In this document: one piece after another, positions 10,831-21,120 of the stretch
Position numbering within the stretch: position 1 is the stretch's first letter
Layout: each line of letters begins with the position of its first letter
From: Orbilia blumenaviensis
Lineage: Eukaryota; Ascomycota; Orbiliomycetes; Orbiliales; Orbiliaceae
Assembly: GCA_036872755.1 (NCBI GenBank)
Contig: JAVHNS010000012.1
Coordinates: forward strand, 310,001 to 374,000
Length of the DNA: 64,000 bases
Reading direction: 5' to 3'
Translations under genes and position numbers: made by a program
Notes under the pieces: generated by a model
Seen by the model: the letters and a program-made list of their open reading frames with translations, nothing else
Told to the model about the DNA's origin: nothing
Databases searched by the model: none

Positions 10831-12471
10831 ATGGACTACTCTTCATCTTCCAAAATGATGAAAGACAACCCCAACCCCGAATATGTAGCTGCTTACTTCA
10901 AAGTAAACGTCCTACTCCTCACCTTCGAATACAATGATTTAAATCTAGAGGTTGAAACGGCCTCTATCTTTCATAAATTTGTCGCACTTGGATATAGCGT
11001 AAGAGAATATAATATACCAATGACTAGATCGCAAAGATCCCTACAAAGAACGGTATGGGAATTTCTGCAGAAGGGGGCTAAGGAGCAGGAAGAGGAGAGG
11101 GAAAAGAGAAGGCAGTCGCAAGGGTAAGATGTTAGTGATGTAGAAGATGAAGAGCTAAGACCGAATGTTTTGAGTATTATATACTACCATGGACACGGTG
11201 GTTTCACCCGGGCAGGCGATTGGTGTGGATTTAGTATTTCTAGGTAAGCTGTCATAATGCATATTTCTTAACTCAGCAGAGCTAACGAAGTATCTTATTC
11301 ATATAGTCACAATTACCCAGCCGACAACGGTTCTAAATCCGAAGCAGAGGTAATCCGTGTGCTCTGGAACGCATTAAATATCGACGACAACATGACACGC
11401 AAACAAATCAGCGACGAATAGTAAGTAACCTTCAAAACATGTTAACACCCCAATATAAATTTCCGACAACGGTTCATGCTAACACGAAACAATCTAATTT
11501 TTAATAGCAAACAGTACCAAAGAATCGCCTCTATAAGATGGGAAGATATCCAAGACGAAATAATAGAGTCAAAATGCGACACCATGACAATCTTAGACTG
11601 TTGCGAAGGAAACTTCGCCGCAATCCAAAACCTGGGCGTAATGGAACCCCTAGAACGACCCTTGCAGCACCTGGAATTTCCAAGAAAGAAAAGCGGCCCA
11701 AATGCCGAATCCCACTCAACCCGGAACGAATTGATCGCGGTAGTCGGTGATTACGCACCAGGCGTGGTGACACCGGCGCTTATAGCAGCGCTGAATTATA
11801 ACGTGCAGGCGTTTGGAGATCAAGCTTCGGCGGAGACTTTGGTCAGGTATATGAATAACTTTCTTTTTATAAATCATATTGACAGGGGGGCTATGAGGGA
11901 TGGGGATAAAATGCCGCAGACTGCTTGTTCTGTCCTGAAACAGACAGATGCCCCTATGATATTGTTCCCGAATCTTAGAAGCCTTGACCTTCAGCAGCAG
12001 CAGAAAATTCCTCATGGTCCTCATAATTCTCCTCCTAAAAGTCCTCGTCCTCATAAACCTCCCCAGCAGGGTGTTCGTTTCCAAGTCTGGCCCGGCTACA
12101 TAACACACAGTACTAGTCAAGGTAATTCCGCTTCAGCTAGTCCTGGTCCAGCTAGTCCTACCCCAGGCTCCCCTAGACTCGTGGGCGTCCCTGTTCAAAG
12201 TGTCCCGCCTCAAGGCACTTGGGTTCAGGTTCCAGCTCAAGTTCCAGCCCAGATTCCAGCTCAAGTTCCAGCCCAGGTTCCAGCTCAAGTTCCAGCCCAG
12301 GTTCCAGCTCAAGTTCCAGCTCAGACTCCAACTCAAACTCTAGCTCAAGTTTTAGCTCAAGTTCCAGTTCAGGCTCCAGCTCAGGCTCCAGCTCAGACTC
12401 CAGCTCAGGCCCAAGCTCAGACTCCTCTAGCTCAGAACCAGGCTCCTCAAAGCCCCTCAAGTCCCACCTAA
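10831..12471 (+). CDS. Divergent caspase-like (peptidase C14 / metacaspase-fold) protein with C-terminal PAQ repeats; carries an in-frame stop or a cryptic intron
   Basis: Exons 10831-11243, 11307-11420 and 11508-12471, with clear introns of 63 and 87 nt (GTAAGC/ATAG and GTAAGT/ATAG). The joined frame is 496 codons. It shows a caspase-like fold: a first strand VNVLLLTFEYND, the IIYYHGHGG strand with the catalytic His at about codon 122, and TILDCCEGN with the catalytic Cys at about codon 208, as in the fungal YYxGHG/DCCxxG family. The frame is broken by one TAA at 11125-11127 in an acidic loop between helix and strand. Either this is a nonsense allele, or a 51-nt intron (11124-11174, GTAAGA donor, CTAAG branch-like site, weak GAG acceptor) removes it and keeps frame (479 aa). 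The second option trims part of the strand before YYHGHG. The C-terminal 70 residues are PAQV-type repeats. Related fungal proteins are linked to regulated cell death; the role here is inference. Confidence 0.72.
12224..12430 (+). repeat. 12-nt coding minisatellite (PAQV repeats)
   Basis: Some 16-17 tandem copies of a 12-nt unit (GTTCCAGCTCAA alternating with GTTCCAGCCCAG) encode PAQV. The first nine units are nearly identical, in a higher-order 24-nt pattern. Later units drift to PAQA, PAQT and LAQV. The near identity of the 5' copies points to recent expansion. Serine-rich and Trp-rich shadow frames in this stretch are artefacts of the repeat. Confidence 0.9.
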
Positions 12472-13882
12472 GACAAAAACAATCCTACCGAATTACTCTC
12501 TATATACACCTTCCGAAACCTACACCCGCATGGCCTAGTCTAGTTGTTTCTAAAGCTCTTTCATTTCATTTTTTTTTTTTTTTTTTACTTTATTTCATTT
12601 TTTTCTCTTTCTTTTCACAATCCAAAAACAATCCAAAAGCAGGCTCATGTTTAAAATGCCTTCAATCTTCCTTTCTTTGTTATCCTGTTTTTTTTTTTTT
12701 GTAAGTTATCGCGTTTGCAGTTGTCTAATACCATTAAAAGCATCATTATATATACACCGAAATAGTACCGATTGATTCGTAAACATAAATTCTCGTGCAT
12801 ACATAAGTATATTCTCACAAATCAGCTATCAGCCGCCGAACCAGAAGATACAGATCAACGTCAGCTATTAGCCTCCAAAAAGGACATCAATTGAAAAATA
12901 CACAACTATAACTAGGTACCAGCTAAACATTTCGTATATACCTATACTATTAAGAAAAAGGGTGTGTTTTTCATAACGTCTCTCAAATGCAAAGTCAGTC
13001 TTAAACCGGCCTTCATGATCATAGCAATAAAGACATATCAAATGGACTTTTAGACGTCCTCGAGGCATAACAGGGACCTTATAACGCACCAAACCCCCTA
13101 CGGATATTATATGTATGTATATATATAAATTTTCATTGTCTTCAACATTCACTACCTGCGCTAGAATTCTAACTACTTTAACTGATTCCCACCTAAAATC
13201 CATAGCTATTACACAAAAAAAACCAAACAAAAACCACACATGCACAAAAAATCTTCCAAAAAAAACTACTTAAGTACTAAAAGGATATAAAAAATACTCA
13301 GGAAAAAAAAAAAACCAAACTTATGTGGCAAAAAGCAACATAACATCACATAACATAACATGGCATAGCAGAACAGGATACACAACAGTGAACACTAAAG
13401 AATCAAAATAAAAGCGGGATGTCCTACATAATCCAAAAAAAACCTTCGATAAACGAATGATCGAAGGCGAGCGACTTTGTTTGTTTGGAGACGGAAACGT
13501 GAGATTCCTGCTGGACGGAAGGAAAGGGGGGTGTTGCTGTGTATATTATACAATTGTTATGAGAATGAAGGGCCATTTCGTGGATCGGTCGTTATGCTTG
13601 GTTTTTGGCCCTTTGCGGAGGAAATGTATGCTGCATTTGCGCGTTTAGAGAAGCGGCAAATGACAAATGTACTGTGAATAGAAGCGGGATTGGGATTTTT
13701 TGCGAGAAAATAGATTCAATTCGATGACGCCTTCGTTCAAAAAATATCGTTTTGGGAGAGAGGGGGAGAGATGCAGGTCATTCCTATAAAAACCCTACCT
13801 AAAAGCTAGTAAAACAGTGTCTCGAAGATAAAAGAGGAAATATGGGTAAAAGGTTCATGAGGTTGAAAGAAAGGGGAGGGTT
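12472..13882. other. Convergent intergenic region
   Basis: 1.4 kb between the ends of the caspase-like gene (+) and the Dot5-like gene (-). Long T runs follow the first gene (12565-12600, 12685-12702) and an A-rich stretch lies at 13245-13320. Short frames present here have no protein-like character. A one-mismatch copy of the dispersed TACCTAGGTA motif lies near 12912. Confidence 0.5.
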
Positions 13883-15336
13883 TTAAGCGGAAGCATCGGG
13901 GGCTTCCTCAACGGTAGCCTGCTTCGAGGACTCAGCGGCGACTTCTTTCTCCTCGGCTTTCTCGGCCTTCTCGGCCTTTTCGGCGGAAGCGGAAGTCGAG
14001 CCCTTCTTCTCATCGATTCCGCATGCGAGTCTGGCAGCCTTGACAGTCTCTTCTGGTCCAGCTTTCTTCAATGAAACTATCTTGCCATCCTTGCTGATAA
14101 CCACGACGCTGCGGAGGGTTCCCTTGCCGCCTGGCTTGGCAATGCCGAATTTGCTGTGAAACTCGAATGTGAGGTCAGAGAGGAGAGGGTAGGTGAGCTT
14201 CTGCGCCTCCTTGAACTTGCTGTTCTTCTCAGGCTTGTCACCGCTGAGACCATAGATGGAGTACCCCTGGGCCTCAAAGGAGACCTTGGCGCCATTGAAG
14301 GCAATGGCTTGCTTGGTGCCTATGGGTTTGCATGGATATTAGCAGTGTTTTAGCATCAAATGTGGTCTTTGGACGACTTACACCCTGGGGTAGAAGCAGC
14401 TGGGTAGGCGAAAATAACGACACCAGTCTTGCTGGACTCGAGCAAGTCGGCGAGAACAACCTTTTCGCCGGCCTGGTTGCTCAATTCTGGGAGATCGGTG
14501 GGAATGGCATCGCCAGCCTTGAGCTCAACTGGGGCAGCTGGAGCTGGAGTTGTAGTGGCGGACTTGGAGGTGCTGGCCTTTGGAGCTGCGGGCTTCTTCT
14601 CCTTTTCTTTCTCCTTCTTTTCAGCGGCTGGCTCCGCCTTCTCCTCAGCTGGTTCGGCAGCTTCGGCCTTTTCCTTCTTACCAGCTTTGGAGGAAGAAGC
14701 TTTCTCAACTTTCTCGGCCTTTTCTGCTTCTTTCTTCCCCTTTGCCGGAGCTGGCTTCTCGTTCTCCTTCTTTCCCTTTGCCGGGGCGGCCTTTTCAGTC
14801 TCCTTCTTTTCCTTGGGAGCTGGCTTCTCGACTTCCTTCTTCTCCTTTGGCGCGGCAGCGGCCTTCTTATCCTTAGCCGGCTTTTCTTCCTTCTTGTCTT
14901 CGCTCTTCTCCTCGCTCTTCTCTTCCTTCTTAGAAGACTCGCCCTTGGCTTTGGTCTCCTTCTTTTCTTCCTTCTTAGCTGGCTCGGCCTTAGCTTTCGT
15001 CTCCTTAGCCTTACCCTTAGCAGCCGGCTTAGCCTTGGAAGACGTAGCTTCCTCAGCAGCCGGCGCCTCAGGCAAGACCTCTGGATCAGCGGCAGTTGGC
15101 GGCTCGGTAGTAACCTCAGCCTTATCAGCAGCCTTGGCCTTCTTCGCAGCAGCGGCCTTCTTCGGCGCAGCAACAGCAGCCTTCTTCTCGACGACAGCTG
15201 GCTTAGGCTCCTCGACGGCCTCGACCGGCTCAGCGACCTTCTTCTCCTTCTTAGGCCCCGTGGCCTTCCTCTTTGGAGCGGGAGGAGGTGGTGCTGGGGC
15301 GGCTGGAGCCTTTCGCTTTCTCAGTTCCATTGGCAT
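13883..15336 (-). CDS. DOT5: Dot5/PrxQ-type nuclear thioredoxin peroxidase with long histone-H1-like Lys/Ala/Glu tail
   Basis: Two exons, 14382-15336 and 13883-14319, with a 62-nt intron (GTAAGT/CATAG); 463 aa. Residues about 275-430 form a BCP/PrxQ peroxiredoxin: an AGDAIPTDLPELSNQAGEKV entry, ASTPG-Cys-TKQA active site (peroxidatic Cys319), IYGLSGDKPEKNSKF and YPLLSDLTFEF. The Cys319 codon is itself split by the intron (T|GC). Yeast Dot5 reduces alkyl hydroperoxides in the nucleus. The usual PrxQ resolving Cys five residues after the first is replaced by Ile (TKQAI); the only later Cys is in ARLACGID. The 270-residue N-terminus is Lys/Ala/Glu/Pro-rich, including imperfect KGKKExEKPAP repeats at about residues 155-212. 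It is more than double the roughly 215-aa length of the yeast protein. The C-terminus is another K/E/A tail. Nuclear or chromatin location is inferred. Confidence 0.88.
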
Positions 15337-18300
15337 TTTTGCGGTTTATGTTTTTTTTTTTTAATTGGGAGATTAAAATTATATCTGGTTTTTCTTTTCT
15401 TGGAGAACGGAGGGTATGAAGGATAGATAGAAAGTAGTTGGATGGGAGGTTTCTCCACGAGGCTAGATATAGACAGATGACGATGTGTAAGTAACCAATC
15501 AAAGCAACGAAGTAACTATAGGTATCAATACAGATAGATAGAGAGAAAGACAGAAAGACAGAAAAAACAGGCACACAACCACCACTTCTCGCGCAAAAGG
15601 AAGGAATAAGGAATGGGAAACAGGAAGGACGGGAAAACAGGACACGACAGAGGAAGAAGATCAAGAAGGAAAAGTCGCGACAATACAATTGTTTTGATGG
15701 GATACCAGGGGAAAAAGCGCGCGACTTTGGACGATGCAATGCAGTGATGGTGGCGGTGGTGGTCCAAGCGAGGTGAGACGTTGCAGAGCAGCAGCAGCGC
15801 GAGAGAAGGCGTCTGCTACTCGAGTGTTTCGTTTTTGCGTGTGGGAAAATTATATGTGCAGATAGGAAGGAAAAAGAAGGGGAGGAAAACAAACAGCTTT
15901 TTGGCTGAAGCACAGAGAGAGAGCGAGAGCGAGAGGGAGAAAACACCGCGCCGGGGGGGAAAAGATATCGCCACAAAACATCACCAAATCACTGATGAAA
16001 AAACGAGAAAATAACATACCTTGACGATGCAGTATCCGGAGGATGGTTTTGGATGATTTTTGGATGGATGGATTCGTGGTGGTGGGAAAGGAGAGAGGAA
16101 GAGATGGTGGACCGGAGGTGGGAAACGAGAGAGAGGGAGAGAGAGAAATAAGAATCTGGCCTGGCAAAAAAATATGGTGGTATGGTGGTAAGGTGGACGG
16201 CGGTGGTTAAGGTGCGGTAAGGCAAGGCAAGGTCAGGTAAGGTAAGGTCAGGTCAGGTAATGTAAAGCAATGGCAATGTGGTGGATATTAGGTATGGATG
16301 GATGGATGGTGTGTGGTTGTTCCCCGGCCCAAGTCCAGTCCCAGTCCAGTCCAGTCCAATCTGATACTACTTCTGCTATATACTATCATACTATACTATA
16401 CTATAATCACTTTAACCTCTTCACTTACTAACTATCATTCTTTTAAAAACATTATTGCGAGACTTGCAAGAAGTTTTAAGTAAACTAATTAAGCGGTAGT
16501 TATTGCTGCTTTTATTCCATCCTATCCTATCTTATCCTTTCATATCTTTCTTCTTCCCTCGTCTGTTTCCCGGTTCCTTCTTCTTCCACCACATAATAAC
16601 GGAGACTGGGCGCACCACCGCCCTTCCTCCAAGACGAGAGAAAGCTCGAACGCACAACCTCCGCTCCGAGCAGTCTACTATTTGTTTTTTGCTCCGGGAA
16701 GGGCAATGCCATACCATGCAGAAAGTAGAAAGGATCCAGCATGGTTAATAGCAAACATGGCTTCCCCCCCCTCTACATACCTACACAGGTGGTTCTTGTA
16801 TACCTACACTGCCTCTTGTTGTTGTTGTTTTCCCTCCTCCCCTCCTCTTTCCATGACTTCCTTTTTGGCTTGATTCTTTCTATCTTTCTATCTTTGTTTC
16901 TATTTATTTTTATTTTTATTTTTTTTTGCTTTCTTTCTTTCTATCTTCCCGTTCGGTCTTGGATTATCTCTCCTTCATTCTCCGCCTGGTGCGGTGTCTT
17001 GAGGAAGTACCTGTACCGAATACCTTCTTCCCTCTGCCCAGTCTTTTTTTTTTTTTTTGGCTCCCACCGGGGCTTTCCAATACAGTGGACGAGGGTGCAT
17101 CATGGTGGTACCGTCTACCAAAAACAGTATCAACTCTCTTATAACACTCACATATAAGAGAAACTTGAAAGCGAATGAAAGAGAAAAAAAAGAGAAAAAA
17201 AGAGAAATAAAAAAAATACGAGGTATTCTCTGTGTCATCCGTATCTGCTGGCTTGCATCCATCTTGTGCAGCTGATTGTCCATAAAGAGAGCCAAGTGAA
17301 TGAGTGAGCGAGTGAAAAAAAAACTCGAGTACATCCTTACTAAAGGTAATAATGTCCTGTTCCTGTACGTATGATACGTGCACAAGTCATCAAGAGACAA
17401 ATGGCGATGTCCTGCGCGCCCCAATTCACCATCGTCATCGTCATTAATGCATTATCATATCGTTTTCAATAGAAGGGGAAAATGCCAGCCTGGTTGGTAG
17501 ATACCAGTGAGTTTGTTATCTGCATTCTTCCTTTCTTTGGGTGGTCCCCTCTTCTTCTTCTTTTCTTTTCCACGCCCATTTTCTCTCTCTTTCGTTTTCC
17601 CATTATTTTGATTTTTCGGATTCCCATTCGATAGAAAGGGAGGTTGTCTGGTTTATCCGGTTGCAATTGGTAAATGGTAAATGCATTCGTTTATGTCGGT
17701 ACGGTACGGGGTGGGGAAACTCTAGCTCTGTCTCGCATCATGAGGTAACCACTCCCACGCATGGTTGGTTTCCAGTTCCAAAAGTCAAAGAACCGCTCAA
17801 CTTGAAACCATTATCTCTGCAAATTTCCAGCACAAGCAGCAAGCCCACACAGCAAGCAGCATGCTAGCAGGCGCGCCTAAGACCAAGACATACAGGAAGA
17901 TCGTAGTTTGGATCCGGCAATTCCCCACAATATCGCTTTTCTCCCGAGACTAAACCTCTTTTTTTTCTCTCTTGCTTTAGTTTCATTTTCTTTCTGCAGT
18001 GGAACGTTCAGTTGTCGTTTTGCTCTAGCTCAGCATGAAGAAAAATCGCCATCTCTTTTTTTTTTTCCCTCTGTTCTCATATTAGGTATGGTATGGTCCA
18101 TCCTCTCTTTTTTTTTGCGTGTGGTCGGGAAAAGCATTTCCCTTAACTTTAGCGTGCAATGCAATCGTCGGAGAAAGGCTGCGGGTTCGCTCGGTTGGAA
18201 GCAAGGGTTCATATAAAATCGCGTAGCATTCTCTTCCTAGCTGTTGTTATTTTTTTCGTTCCCACATTTCGCATTTTGGAGTCTAAATCGCGAGATGATT

Positions 18301-20398
18301 CCAGCGAATGGAATTGGATTTTTGGATTGTTTATCAAAGATGTGCGGGAGAGGATTTATAACCAATATGCATTCTCTTTTTTTTCGTGCGCGACTGGGTA
18401 GGGATATTGTCGGAACCTAGATCCTTGCAGTGTAATGGGGACGCACTGAGGAAGTACTGCTGCTGCGCAAGTGAAATGTTTAAGAAGGGTGGACCTGCCG
18501 TTTGATAGCGCGAGGTCAAAGTCGAATCGCTTCCAGCCCCATGTCTGTGATATCCATCCCAGCTGTGCACTGGCAGTGATCCAATGCGGTAAGTAAATAT
18601 CCAAGTGTATTAACTAGTATAGCATATGTCACAAATGGGGATTTTACTCAGGAACCCTTGACGGGCCTGACGTCTGCGCCATCTGATCGATCAGGAATCC
18701 GAAGGCAAAATACCAAGGTATAGTCACATTTCGGTAACAGCACAAACAAAAAAAGCGGCAAAGCAGGCAAAAACAGGTGGGCAAAAGCATGTATATAACA
18801 TATGGTAAAAAAAAAAAAAAAAAAAAAGCCTTATGCCGCTAGGTATGTAGATCTGCAGGGACTATGAGGCAAAGAAGACTTCTACGGGAGCTTCTCGAAG
18901 CCAGCCGGATTCAGACCGTCGCATCGGTGGCTCGAACCGGCCGCGGACGTGGGTGGTGGGTACCCACATGACGTTAATTCTTCCCTCTCTTTCTCTCTCT
19001 CTGTCTGTCGGCGACCTTTGTTAAGTAATTCTTTGCAGGACAAACATCATCACCCAAGTATTACTTAACCCAAGCAAGCTCGCAAGCACGTTTGTTCGTT
19101 TGACCTTTCACACACACACACACACAGAGCTAGCTCGAATGAAAGGGAAGTTTTAGCAGATGTCGGGCCGGACGCTGATTGGTAGATTTTTTTTACTTCG
19201 GATGTTTGTCGCTCGCTATCATATGCAATCCGGACCCGAGGAAGAACTCTCCAACCTTTTCGAAAAGTGATTCCCTTGTTACCCACCCAGTAGTTACTAT
19301 GTAAGCTAAGTCAGCTACGGGAGCGAGTATTTGCATTGCATTGCTTGCCACGCCGCGGTACTCCGATCCCGCCCTTTCCCCCGGCCGGCCATCTGCTTTT
19401 TTTTTTTTTTGTTTAACTCGTTGAGATAATATACATATATATAAGAACCCGGTCGGCCCGAGTGCTCGAGTGGGTGGCCCGTACATACAGACGTTTTCTT
19501 TTGATTACCCTATTACTCACCGCCGACCTGTCTAGACTATAATATCCATCGAACACATACCTATATACATATTATTCTACCCTCTGACTTGTTTTGCGCA
19601 ACGTGCACATGCATATACACATCTTATATCACTAAATTTCTTCTATCACATCTACCCCTACTGACGTACTACCATATAAGAGGAGGAAGATCGAAAAGAG
19701 ATCAAGGAAGAGCATCCACCTCGAGATAGTTTTTATACATATATCGATATATCATCTTGCATGTGCTTTGAGCTGGCAACAGCTATCGCATACAGCTAAA
19801 TATCATTGGTCGCCGATAACGGGATCGGATATCTGATTGGTTCGAATTCGCTCGCCTGGCTTCTTCTTGTTTTTCTTCTTCTTGGAGTTATCCGAAAATA
19901 AGAGTTAAAGAAGGAAGAGAAAGAGAAAAAAAAAAAAAAAAAAAAAAAAAAGAGTTTTATCCCTCACTCTTAGTCAAGTCCAAGTCCAGTTCAGTCTGAG
20001 AGTGCTCGACAAACTGCAACTCGACTAGCCTCAGAAATAGTAACAGGCGAACGACACTCCTCTTTTAACATCATCTCAGCTCCTCTCATTTTTTTTTCTT
20101 AAAATTCCCTCTCACTCTTCTCCCTTTCCATCCTCTCCACTTCTTCTTCATCTCTCTTGCGACATCGTCAACCAAAACCTTCTGAGGTTTTCCTCCCACC
20201 GAGATTCTCCCTCCATTGAATAAATAAAAAACTAAAAGGGTCATTGCATACTACTGCTCTCGAACTCTTTTTTTTTTTTTTAAATAATAAAAAAAACTCT
20301 TCCTGCAACACATCTCTTTCTCTCACCTTCCGACAAACCCTTGCCCCTTCCAGTCCGGCTATAATAGCAGCAGGAAAAAAAACATCACAAAAGAAACA
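15337..20398. other. 5-kb divergent intergenic region (DOT5 / UPS2)
   Basis: The longest gene-free stretch of the window. On the DOT5 side (15340-16160) the plus strand is GA-rich, that is, CT-rich in the sense of DOT5. A strong minus-strand GTATGT donor (AAG|GTATGT) at about 16019 would fit a 5' UTR intron of DOT5, though no acceptor could be fixed. The middle part holds short tandem repeats (16206-16400), T runs and small frames without protein character. From 19500 to 20398 the sequence is pyrimidine-rich leader with an A run at 19930-19952. No second gene was found, but a spliced non-coding transcript cannot be excluded. Confidence 0.5.
16206..16272. repeat. AGGTA/AGGTC/AAGGC pentamer tandem repeats
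   Basis: About a dozen imperfect 5-nt units (AAGGC, AGGTC, AGGTA) lie in the DOT5-UPS2 intergenic region. They are followed nearby by CAGTC repeats (about 16330) and CTATA repeats (about 16375). This is ordinary simple-sequence DNA. Confidence 0.7.
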
Positions 20399-21120
20399 AT
20401 GAAGGTCTTCGAATCAAAGTGCACGTTCGACTACTCCTGGGAGGAAGTATCTCGGGCGAACTGGAGGAAATACTGTGCCTGGAACGACAAAGCCTCCCAC
20501 GTCGTCTCTGTCGATACTCTCAGTCGGTCAATTGACCCCGCCACCGGAATCGTAAGCTTCCCCTTCCCAACTCTCTCACACATACTCTCCATCCCGTTCC
20601 GTCCATCCGTCCGTCACCCATTTTTATATGTATATCGGTTCCGGTTCTAACCTAGCCCCATTCTTTCACATGCATATAGCTCCGCACCGAACGCTTAATC
20701 GCCTGCAAACAGTCCGTTCCGCGATGGCTCATGGCCGTCGTCGGTGGAGCTGACGTCTCCTACGTCCGAGAGATCTCCTATGTCGACCCTGCAGCCAAGA
20801 CCGTTCGCATGGAATCCCAGAATCTCACCTTCAGCAACCTGTTATCCGTCTTCGAAACCGTCACATACCGACCGGACCCTTCCAACCCGGAAACAAAGAC
20901 GCTCTTTGAGCAGGACGCTCAGTTCAAGGCTGCCGGTGGTTTCAGCAGGCTCTGTGGCAAGATCGAGGACTGGTCCGTTGAACGGTTCGGTCAGAACGCT
21001 AGCCTTGGACGGGAAGGGTTCGAAAGCGTCTTGAGGATGAGCAGGCAGGCTTGGAACGACCTCCGCGACCAAAGCTCGTTACCGGCGATGGCTGCTGCGT
21101 CGGCACCATCATCCGCCTAA
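20399..21120 (+). CDS. UPS2: Ups2/PRELID3-like mitochondrial intermembrane-space phospholipid transfer protein (PRELI/MSF1 domain)
   Basis: Two exons, 20399-20551 and 20680-21120, with a 128-nt intron (GTAAGC/ATATAG); 197 aa. Nearly the whole protein is a PRELI/MSF1 domain: MKVFESKCTFDYSWEEVSRA, WRKYCAWNDKASHVVSVDTL, then RTERLIACKQSVPRWL, YVREISYVDP, a NLTFSNLLSVFETVTYRPDP strand and EDWSVERFGQNA. These match the Ups2 branch (MKxF start, KQxVPxW) better than Ups1, which has a different start. In yeast, Ups2 with Mdm35 moves phosphatidylserine between mitochondrial membranes for phosphatidylethanolamine synthesis. As in the family there is no cleavable presequence. The protein ends soon after the domain with a short Ala/Ser tail. 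Confidence 0.93.

Noticed and set aside
11124..11143. 20-nt GTAAGA...TAG intron that would remove the stop in the caspase-like gene
   Set aside because: Too short to be spliced, and it shifts frame into an immediate TGA.
12219..12704. Ser-rich 161-codon frame and minus-strand Trp/Leu and Glu/Leu repeat frames over the caspase-like gene's 3' end
   Set aside because: Out-of-frame readings of the 12-nt minisatellite; the PAQV frame is continuous with the caspase-fold exons.
14429..15364. 311- and 364-codon plus-strand frames over 14.3-15.4 kb
   Set aside because: They are antisense shadows of the repetitive Lys/Ala/Glu codons of the Dot5-like gene, giving Phe/Ser- and Leu/Gly-rich nonsense proteins.
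15251..15976. 241-codon minus-strand frame upstream of DOT5
   Set aside because: It overlaps the DOT5 start in another frame and consists of pyrimidine-tract codons (Ser/Phe/Leu/Cys).
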